From the NCBI GenBank assembly GCA_020062805.1, contig JAGUVP010000223.1, forward strand, positions 1-10,822: 10,822 nucleotides of DNA. The letters run 5' to 3'. Of the stretch, positions 5,741 to 10,822 are shown piece by piece (within the stretch, counting starts at the first letter, position 1; every line of letters begins with the position of its first letter). The notes under the pieces were generated by a model. That model was not told where the DNA came from. It worked only from the letters and a program-made list of their open reading frames with translations, and ran no database searches. The translations under genes were made by a program, and so were the position numbers. This DNA comes from Candidatus Bipolaricaulis sp. GTDB taxonomy: Bacteria > Bipolaricaulota > Bipolaricaulia > Bipolaricaulales > Bipolaricaulaceae.

Positions 5741-8698
5741 TTACTCCCCGAAACTCAGTCCCTCGTCGAGAGGGGCGAACCGGACTTTGGCCTGGGGGAA
5801 CGCTGGAACCTCGAGTACGACGCGAATCCCTCCCAGACCAGCAACGAGGCCGATGCGGAGGCACCCCGCGATTGAGCGCACGATGGTTCCTTCCAGCTGC
5901 AGGAGGAGCCCTGTACGGTGGTCGTACTCGATCGCCCCGGACAGAGACCAGTCAGGGCTCAATTCCCAGCTCACGCTCAACGCGATGCGCGCCAACGCGA
6001 GCGGGGTCATCCCCATCCGGGTGGCGACGAACAGGTCGAAGGTTCTACTTGACCAGAAAAGCCGCGCTACCGTGTCTGCCCACGCCAAGCTGTCTCCGCG
6101 CAGTCCGCCTTCCACAGAGAGGTGGCTGGGACCACTCTGCATGGTGAGCGCCCACTTGGCTCGGCTCATGGAGAGGGGGAAGTTGAACGAGAGATCGGAC
6201 GAGAAGCTAGATCCGTAGACGATCCATCTCAGAGGGAGCGGCTCGCCACCGACGAGGTCCCATCCCCAACTGAGTCGTTCGTGCCATGCTCCCACCTGGG
6301 CGGAGAACCCGATCGAGATCTGGCTTTGGGAAGGGTCTGTGTCGAACCCGAACGGCGACCGACCGATCCCGGTTCGCCCGTGGTAGGAGAGGGAGAACGG
6401 TCCCCACGACAGAGCTGGGGTGACCGACCCTGTGAGTCGCTCTTCCGTTGGGTACTGAGCGAAGGTTGCCTGCACGGGGAGGGAGAAAAACAACGGGCCG
6501 ACCTTCCACCGACGGTGCCAGGTGACGGCCAGAGCGAGCCGCCAGCTCTCGATCCCCAGCTCGCGGAACACCCCGCCTGAGAGGCGGAACGCAAGGTCTC
6601 CTCCCAGCGAGTCCCGCTCTGTGTGCCCGAAGGTGATCTCGGGCCGGCGTTCGTAGCGAACCTCTCCGTCGCTTTCGACCTGGCCCCACAGCACTGACCA
6701 GTCCCACCCGGATGCTCTTCCGGAGAGGTCCGCCTGTTGCACTGTTGGGGTCAGGTTGATCGTCCCTGCCCACGACCCTGGGTATCCTTCTCCGGCGAAG
6801 CGCAACCGGAGGGAGGAGGGAGACAGCGTGAGGGAACCCTGTTCCCACATCGCCCGCAGCGACGGGTCGAAACGCCCTGCGACGGGATACCAGGTGACAC
6901 CGATCGCGCCCGCGATCCGTTCCCCCAACGACCACGGAACCGCCCACTTCAGGAACAGGGCGCCCTCTTGCCATCCGAACTCGGGGAACAACGGGAACCC
7001 CTCTTCACCCAATCGGGCGACGTAGAAGGGCAGCCACCCTACGGAGATCTCAAACGACGTCACGATCACGGACCGGGCGAACAGCCACTGCTCGGGAACG
7101 AGCACGAACTCATCGGCCTCCACGGTGTAGGGCGCTTTCGGGAAGCACGGGCAGGTGGTGAAGCGAACCCGGTGCGCTTCCACACGAACGAGCTTGCCCG
7201 AGGCAAACAGCGCTTCCCCCTGTTCTCCAGAGTAAAGGAGGGTTTCTTCTTTCTCCGTACCTTTGAACGAGGACGCGCCGCTGAACTGCTGGGCGTTGAC
7301 CATGCTCAGCTCTCCATCTGGGCTGAGTTGGGCGAAGAGCTGGGATGCCCGTAGTTCACTGTCGCTGCTCGTAAGCACAGCTCCTTCCGCTTCGATTTCC
7401 CACCCCGTGGCATGCTCGCGGGCGCGGAGGATGTCTGCTTCTAGGGTGTACTCCCCGAACTCAGCGCGGACCTGGTGGCCCTCGAGAACCGTGGCCCCCT
7501 CACCTACCACGAGCGCGTCGGCTCGGAACGAAGAGAACGGCGGTGTGGCCTCGACGTGCAGACTCGCCACGGCCAACACGAACAGGAATGGTAGCACGCC
7601 GCGCAGCCGGAGGCGGTCCACGACTACGAGGAGGAACAACCCCAGCATCCCGAACCCGAGGTGAGGAAGCCACGCCCCGAGGTACGGGGGAATGACCCCG
7701 CGCTGAGCAAGGGCCCGTGCCCACACGAACATTCCTTGCGCTGCCGCAGCGAGGAGAAACCCGGCGATGGCGCCAGCGGCCCGGCCTCGTCGGCCGAGAA
7801 GCACGCCCAACGGCGCTCCGAACAAGACGAACACGAATGCGGCAGCGGAGACCGCGATCTTCGAGTGGTACTCGACAACGAGCGATCGTGGGTCGAGTCC
7901 GGAACGCTGGAGGAGTTGAATCCGCTCTCCAAGCTCGCGGAGGGACATCTCGGCCGGGGTCTTCCCCCCCAGCACAGCCCGCCGCAGGTCCTCCTCGACC
8001 TCGACGGTGAGGCGCTCGAACCGCACCAGCTCGTTCAGGCTGCCGTCGGCCGCGAACCGGAGCACCCTCCCTGTGGTGAGTTCCAGCGTCCCCCCCTGGA
8101 AGCGGCCTTCGTGGGCAGTGATCACGGTGGGGAAGCGACCCTCTACAGGGTAGATCCGGCCGGTGAGATCGTACACGAGGATTCCCATGAGACGGTCGCC
8201 CTCACTCCGCTCCACGTAGTAGGTTTCCCCGTACAGACCGCGGAAGAACACAGCCTGCTGTACCTGGGGGATCGCGCCCCGGTAGAGGATCGTAAGAAGC
8301 TCTTGGCGGTAGGCGGCTTCAGCAGAAGGGACTGCGAACTCACCGAGGGTGAACGAAACCCCGCTCACAAGGGCGCCGAACAGAAGGAAGGGTACGGTCA
8401 GCCGACGCAAGGAGTAGCCAAGCGTCTGGAACGCGAGGAGCTCTCGGTCTCCTGCCAACCGTCCCAGGGCGAGGAACGTAGCCAGGAGGGCTGCGGCAGG
8501 GATTGCGTAGCTGAACAGAGTTGGGAGCTTATAGAGAACAAGGCGCAGAAGCTCGGTTGCCCCGGCGCCGCGGGCGAACACGGTATCCGAGAGCGTGATC
8601 ACGAGCTCGAGGCCGATAAACACGAGAAACGCGAGGATGGCCACAAGAAACGGCGGCACGATCTCCCGCGCGAGGTACCGATCCACCCTCCATTTCAC
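5741..8698 (-). CDS. LptF/LptG-type permease fused in frame to an OstA/LptD-like outer membrane protein
   Basis: A 985-residue protein with two halves. Residues 1-361 are an LptF/LptG (YjgP/YjgQ) permease of the lipopolysaccharide-transport ABC system: RVDRYLAREIVPPFLV at the N-terminus, three membrane helices (about 16-37, 55-79, 101-122), a periplasmic domain (123-279) and three more helices (280-301, 308-327, 344-361). Then come DRLRLRG and a seventh hydrophobic stretch (367-381) ending HVEA-TPP, like a signal peptide. Residues 390-515 look like the OstA/LptA beta-jellyroll (GEGATVLEGHQVRAEFGEYT, 399-418). From about 516 the sequence is LptD-like (FTTCPC, WLPFYVA at 555-561, FPLFPEFGWQ) with alternating strands to the end, as in a beta-barrel. 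Only three cysteines lie in this half: 516, 518 and 946. Start is GTG 8698. The frame is open throughout with no sign of a frameshift. LptF and LptG cannot be told apart here. Confidence 0.85.
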   Translation of the reverse strand: MKWRVDRYLAREIVPPFLVAILAFLVFIGLELVITLSDTVFARGAGATELLRLVLYKLPTLFSYAIPAAALLATFLALGRLAGDRELLAFQTLGYSLRRLTVPFLLFGALVSGVSFTLGEFAVPSAEAAYRQELLTILYRGAIPQVQQAVFFRGLYGETYYVERSEGDRLMGILVYDLTGRIYPVEGRFPTVITAHEGRFQGGTLELTTGRVLRFAADGSLNELVRFERLTVEVEEDLRRAVLGGKTPAEMSLRELGERIQLLQRSGLDPRSLVVEYHSKIAVSAAAFVFVLFGAPLGVLLGRRGRAAGAIAGFLLAAAAQGMFVWARALAQRGVIPPYLGAWLPHLGFGMLGLFLLVVVDRLRLRGVLPFLFVLAVASLHVEATPPFSSFRADALVVGEGATVLEGHQVRAEFGEYTLEADILRAREHATGWEIEAEGAVLTSSDSELRASQLFAQLSPDGELSMVNAQQFSGASSFKGTEKEETLLYSGEQGEALFASGKLVRVEAHRVRFTTCPCFPKAPYTVEADEFVLVPEQWLFARSVIVTSFEISVGWLPFYVARLGEEGFPLFPEFGWQEGALFLKWAVPWSLGERIAGAIGVTWYPVAGRFDPSLRAMWEQGSLTLSPSSLRLRFAGEGYPGSWAGTINLTPTVQQADLSGRASGWDWSVLWGQVESDGEVRYERRPEITFGHTERDSLGGDLAFRLSGGVFRELGIESWRLALAVTWHRRWKVGPLFFSLPVQATFAQYPTEERLTGSVTPALSWGPFSLSYHGRTGIGRSPFGFDTDPSQSQISIGFSAQVGAWHERLSWGWDLVGGEPLPLRWIVYGSSFSSDLSFNFPLSMSRAKWALTMQSGPSHLSVEGGLRGDSLAWADTVARLFWSSRTFDLFVATRMGMTPLALARIALSVSWELSPDWSLSGAIEYDHRTGLLLQLEGTIVRSIAGCLRIGLVAGLGGIRVVLEVPAFPQAKVRFAPLDEGLSFGE

Positions 8699-8703
8699 GC
8701 TCG

Positions 8704-8709
8704 ATCATA
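8704..8709 (-). promoter_or_regulatory. Candidate -10 box of the Lpt fusion gene
   Basis: TATGAT (8709-8704, minus strand) ends 5 nt before the GTG start at 8698, so transcription would begin at about the start codon. Five of six bases match TATAAT. The -35 region is poor (TAGTCG at 17-nt spacing, 3/6). No Shine-Dalgarno stands before the GTG, which supports a leaderless start or read-through from the HEAT gene 74 nt upstream. Confidence 0.42.
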
Positions 8710-8772
8710 CCGGGTAGTGCAGATCTCGACTACGCCATGACGGAGCAAGCTCATGCTCAGGTCGCGCCGCGA

Positions 8773-9606
8773 TCAGCCGGCGGAACGAGAACGGGCAGCC
8801 ACAGGTTTTGAACTTGTGACCTCTTCGCCGATCCGGCCCAACGCCTCGCGTGCGATGGATCCCCGCTCTGGATCTTCCAGCCACCGGCGGAGCTCACCGG
8901 CTACCGCGTCCGGGCAGGTCACGGCAAGACGCACGAGGGCTCGGGCGACCGCGCCGCGCACATAGCGGCGCTCGTCGAGAGCGACCCTACGCAGGACGAT
9001 CAGCGCCCGACGGGCCATAGGGGAGGGTGCTCCGGCGAGGGCGGTTGCGACGTGCCACAGCACCTGTTCGTCGTGGGAGGCTGACCAGCACGTAAGGCAC
9101 TCGAACGTGTCGTCGGGGTAAGCTGCGAACAGCGCGTGGGAGAACACTCCTTCGAGGGCGCTACGTACCTCGATCGCCCGGTCCGTGAGCAGGGGATCGA
9201 GGAGCCGTAAGAGCGGCCCGACGCGGTCCAGGCGGAGTGGATCAGCGGCCACGCCGGCGATGAGAACGACTGCCCGGCGCACGAGCGGGTTGCTGTCGGT
9301 TCTCCACGCGCCGAGGATGGGGTAGACCTCGTCGAAGTGCTGTATCAGCAGGCCCCCCGCGGCGTGAGCGGCAGCGTCGCGGGTGTGGCGGTCTCCGTCA
9401 GTGGCGAGTCGCTGAAGAAAGGTCAGCGCGTCTTCGGGGTGAGGAGACCGAGAGAGGAGTGCTGCTGCGAGGCGCCGGCTCTCTGCCGGTCCAGGGAGGA
9501 GGCGGGTGGCCCAACCCAGGACATCTTCCTGAGAAAGCTTGACGAGAACACGATCTCGTGATGCCCCCCCTCGGCGCCATGCCTCCAGGACCTGTTCATA
9601 CGTCAT
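8773..9606 (-). CDS. HEAT-repeat protein of unknown function
   Basis: A 277-residue soluble, all-helical protein built of HEAT-type repeats. Repeated paired helices with the Arg/Asp-Ala-Ala pattern are visible: SRRLAAALLSRSPHPEDALTF, RHTRDAAAHAAGGLL, PLVRRAVVLIAGVAA, IEVRSALEGVFSHALF, PMARRALIVLRRVAL, RYVRGAVARALVRLA and SIAREALGRIGEE. No signal peptide or catalytic motif is evident. Such proteins usually serve as binding scaffolds; PBS-lyase-like and DNA-alkylation-repair-like HEAT proteins are relatives by fold only. ATG 9606 (MTYEQVLEAWRRGG) is chosen because a promoter -10 box lies 9 nt upstream and further in-frame extension would run antisense through the next gene. It lies just upstream of the Lpt fusion on the same strand, but a functional link is unproven. 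Confidence 0.72.
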   Translation of the reverse strand: MTYEQVLEAWRRGGASRDRVLVKLSQEDVLGWATRLLPGPAESRRLAAALLSRSPHPEDALTFLQRLATDGDRHTRDAAAHAAGGLLIQHFDEVYPILGAWRTDSNPLVRRAVVLIAGVAADPLRLDRVGPLLRLLDPLLTDRAIEVRSALEGVFSHALFAAYPDDTFECLTCWSASHDEQVLWHVATALAGAPSPMARRALIVLRRVALDERRYVRGAVARALVRLAVTCPDAVAGELRRWLEDPERGSIAREALGRIGEEVTSSKPVAARSRSAG

Positions 9607-9615
9607 ATGAGGGGT

Positions 9616-9645
9616 AGCATAGCGAGCGGATGCGCATCTCGTCAA
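9616..9645 (-). promoter_or_regulatory. Promoter of the HEAT-repeat gene
   Basis: On the minus strand TTGACG (9645-9640, 5/6 consensus) is followed after 18 nt by TATGCT (9621-9616, 4/6). The ATG at 9606 lies 9 nt beyond, giving a leader of about 0-3 nt. There is no Shine-Dalgarno (the intervening bases are ACCCCTCAT). Its -35 box overlaps the -35 box of the divergent plus-strand promoter. Confidence 0.52.
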
Positions 9646-9668
9646 ATCAGGGCCGTGGGGGCTACAAT
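9639..9668 (+). promoter_or_regulatory. Promoter of the small barrel-tryptophanase operon
   Basis: TCGTCA (9639-9644, 4/6) and TACAAT (9663-9668, 5/6) with an 18-nt spacer, followed by GGG. The same 10-mer CTACAATGGG occurs at the ruvB promoter (3986-3995). Unlike ruvB, the start codon here is 20 nt after the -10 box, leaving a short leader with a strong ribosome binding site. Confidence 0.58.
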
Positions 9669-9676
9669 GGGTTTCC

Positions 9677-9683
9677 AAGGAGG
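9677..9683 (+). promoter_or_regulatory. Ribosome binding site fixing the GTG start at 9689
   Basis: AAGGAGG ends 5 nt before GTG 9689 and selects that codon. The ATG at 9687 overlaps it in another frame and does not lead into the signal-peptide reading. Confidence 0.75.
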
Positions 9684-9688
9684 GCGAT

Positions 9689-10132
9689 GTGTGGAGGCTT
9701 GTGATCGTAGGGATATTGCTCGCCGTGGCGATTGTGGGGGGCGCGGCGGGAAGCCCGGGGCTTGGGGTGGGGATGCAGTTCACGATCCCCACTGTGTTTG
9801 GGGTCTCCATACGGTACTGGACGACCGACACGCTCGGCCTGGAGGGAACCGCTTTCCTGTTTTCCGCTGACGAAAATCTGTGGGGCGTGGCAGGGGCGAG
9901 GGGCCTCGTGCGTTTGGCGCAGGCCGATCTCACCGGGTTGTACCTCGCCCTCGGGGGGGCGTACTACTTCCCTGAGCGGGTTCCAGCGGCGAGCCTGTGC
10001 GGAGGGATCGACCTCGCACTCCCGTTTGCACGTAGTCTGAGCGTGAACGTGGAGTTCGGTTTCCTGTGGCACCGGGACGCGGGATTCGGGATGGCGTTCG
10101 GCACCGGGATCCACTTCTATTTCGATCGCTGA
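9689..10132 (+). CDS. Small exported protein, probable outer-membrane beta-barrel
   Basis: A 147-residue protein of unknown function. It starts with a signal peptide-like segment, MWRLVIVGILLAVAIVGGAAG, with likely cleavage near residue 20. The mature part is a string of amphipathic beta-strands alternating with Gly/Asp/Asn turns: LGVGMQFTIP, FGVSIRYWT, LGLEGTAFLFS, LWGVAGARGLV, LTGLYLALGGAYYF, SLCGGIDLALPF, LSVNVEFGFLW and FGMAFGTGIHFYF. About eight strands, high Gly and aromatic content and the HFYF near the end fit a small eight-stranded outer-membrane barrel. A periplasmic beta-protein cannot be excluded. The start is GTG 9689 on the strength of the AAGGAGG. It is 15 nt upstream of, and likely co-transcribed with, the tryptophanase-type gene. 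Confidence 0.75.
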   Translation: MWRLVIVGILLAVAIVGGAAGSPGLGVGMQFTIPTVFGVSIRYWTTDTLGLEGTAFLFSADENLWGVAGARGLVRLAQADLTGLYLALGGAYYFPERVPAASLCGGIDLALPFARSLSVNVEFGFLWHRDAGFGMAFGTGIHFYFDR

Positions 10133-10135
10133 ACC

Positions 10136-10141
10136 AGGAGG
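10136..10141 (+). promoter_or_regulatory. Ribosome binding site of the tryptophanase-type gene
   Basis: AGGAGG lies 6 nt before GTG 10148, in the 15-nt gap after the barrel gene. It selects GTG rather than the out-of-frame ATG at 10152. Confidence 0.75.
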
Positions 10142-10147
10142 CGAACT

Positions 10148-10822
10148 GTGGATGATTCAGGGTGGGCGAAGCCCTACAGGATCAAGGTCGTGGAGCCGAT
10201 CCGCCGCCCGCCGCGCGAGGAGCGAGAACGGCTCCTACGGGAGGCGGGCTACAACGTCTTCAACCTGGGGAGCGACGACGTGTACGTGGATCTCCTCACC
10301 GATTCTGGTACCGGCGCGATGTCCCAGGCGCAGTGGGCGGCCCTCATGGAGGGGGACGAATCCTACGCGGGGAGCCGGTCGTTCGCCCGGTTTCGGGAGA
10401 CGGTCCAGGAGATCACCGGCTTCCCTTACGTCCTGCCCACCCACCAGGGACGAGGTTCGGAGCACGTGCTCTTCTCGACCCTCCTTCAGCCCGGTGACAT
10501 CGTACCGTCGAACGCCCACTTCGACACGACACGGGCCCATGTGCTCGCCAACGGCGGGAAGCCGATGGATCTCCCGGTGCCCGCGGCCCTGGACCCCGAC
10601 CTCGATCGGCCGTTCAAGGGCGATATGGACCTCGCGGCCCTGGAGGCGCTCCTTCGCAACCCGTCGGGACGAATCCCGGCGGTGATGCTCACCGTCACGA
10701 ACAACACCACCGCCGGGCAGCCGGTGTCGATGGGGAACGTCCGCGCTGTGTCCGCGCTCGCTCGGGCCCACGGGGTCCCCCTGTTCCTCGACGCCTGCCG
10801 CTACGCGGAGAACTGCCTGTTC
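10148..10822 (+). CDS. tnaA: Tryptophanase / tyrosine phenol-lyase family beta-eliminating lyase (3' end beyond window)
   Basis: The first 225 residues (about half) of a PLP-dependent lyase that splits tryptophan to indole, or tyrosine to phenol, plus pyruvate and ammonia. Conserved blocks in order: [10 protein letters not shown] (9-18), [15 protein letters not shown] (45-59), [11 protein letters not shown] (69-79, active-site Tyr73), PTHQGRGSE (97-105, Arg102), HFDTTRAH (124-131), FKGDMDL, an [10 protein letters not shown] block (from Asn186), and DACRYAEN (215-222) with Asp215 and Arg218 for PLP. The PLP-binding lysine lies past the window end. At the position where tyrosine phenol-lyase has Thr124, this protein has Asp126, as in tryptophanases. 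Yet it lacks the short insertion E. coli TnaA has before the SN.xFDTT block, so substrate is tryptophan more likely than tyrosine but unproven. With the VorB-type enzyme it suggests amino-acid fermentation. Confidence 0.9.
   Translation, partial: MDDSGWAKPYRIKVVEPIRRPPREERERLLREAGYNVFNLGSDDVYVDLLTDSGTGAMSQAQWAALMEGDESYAGSRSFARFRETVQEITGFPYVLPTHQGRGSEHVLFSTLLQPGDIVPSNAHFDTTRAHVLANGGKPMDLPVPAALDPDLDRPFKGDMDLAALEALLRNPSGRIPAVMLTVTNNTTAGQPVSMGNVRAVSALARAHGVPLFLDACRYAENCLF

Noticed and set aside
7661..8740. A 359-codon plus-strand open frame opposite the Lpt permease.
   Set aside because: The translation is low-complexity and rich in Glu/Arg/Gly with no motif. The opposite strand encodes an LptF/G permease with its helices in the right order.
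8743..8758. An inverted repeat GAGCA-AGCTCA-TGCTC after the HEAT gene, a possible terminator.
   Set aside because: The stem is only 5 bp and no T-run follows on the minus strand, so termination is not supported.
8785..8850. A tRNA-like T-arm: minus strand CACAAGTTCAAAACCTGTG, resembling a T-loop with GTTCAAA.
   Set aside because: One stem pair is mismatched and no matching acceptor, D or anticodon arms are found upstream. The bases encode the C-terminus of the HEAT-repeat protein.
9607..9933. An N-terminal extension of the HEAT-repeat gene to 9933.
   Set aside because: The extra 109 residues lie antisense to the barrel gene, are Pro/Ser/Thr-rich, and lie upstream of the promoter assigned to ATG 9606.
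1..10822. CRISPR arrays, transposases, toxin-antitoxin pairs, phage or defence genes.
   Set aside because: No direct-repeat array, terminal inverted repeats, integrase/transposase motifs or defence-type domains were seen; the window looks like stable chromosomal core.

Overview
The window is gene-dense, high-GC bacterial DNA with eleven coding regions, two of them cut by the window edges, and no mobile element, CRISPR array or rRNA/tRNA gene that I can support. The gene content suggests an anaerobic, amino-acid-fermenting diderm. A VorB-type 2-oxoacid:ferredoxin oxidoreductase subunit with its ferredoxin and a tryptophanase/tyrosine phenol-lyase family enzyme point to fermentation. An LptD-like domain and a second small beta-barrel candidate point to an outer membrane. 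A deep lineage such as Candidatus Bipolaricaulota (Acetothermia) would fit, but that is a low-confidence guess from gene content only.

Layout. Positions 1-3921 on the minus strand form one tightly packed run in transcription order: TolB-like beta-propeller protein, ribF, tsaB, rpmB, S1-domain protein, 2x[4Fe-4S] ferredoxin, vorB (partial). Gaps are 1-40 nt and several Shine-Dalgarno sites sit on the preceding stop codon. Positions 3922-4000 hold two divergent promoters; the plus-strand one drives ruvB (4001-5002). Positions 5003-5155 are a short convergent spacer. From 9606 down to 5156 on the minus strand come a HEAT-repeat protein, a 985-residue LptF/G-LptD-like fusion, and a CDP-alcohol phosphatidyltransferase family protein. 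Positions 9607-9688 are a second divergent promoter region. On the plus strand it leads to a small exported beta-barrel candidate followed 15 nt later by a tryptophanase-type gene that runs off the end. No gene-free stretch exceeds about 155 nt.

How the genes work together. The left run mixes translation (TsaB for t6A tRNA modification, L28, S1 protein), flavin cofactor synthesis (RibF) and ferredoxin-dependent 2-oxoacid oxidation. The centre-right block is envelope-centred: a lipopolysaccharide-type transport permease joined in frame to an OstA/LptD-like barrel, next to a phospholipid headgroup enzyme.

The most unusual item is the 985-residue fusion of an inner-membrane Lpt permease to an LptD-like outer-membrane protein. 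A signal-peptide-like segment with a plausible signal peptidase site lies exactly at the junction. A second theme is transcription: several genes have a -10-like hexamer ending only 5-10 nt upstream of the start codon, implying leaderless or near-leaderless mRNAs, and four of the six -10 boxes share the extended form TANAATGG.
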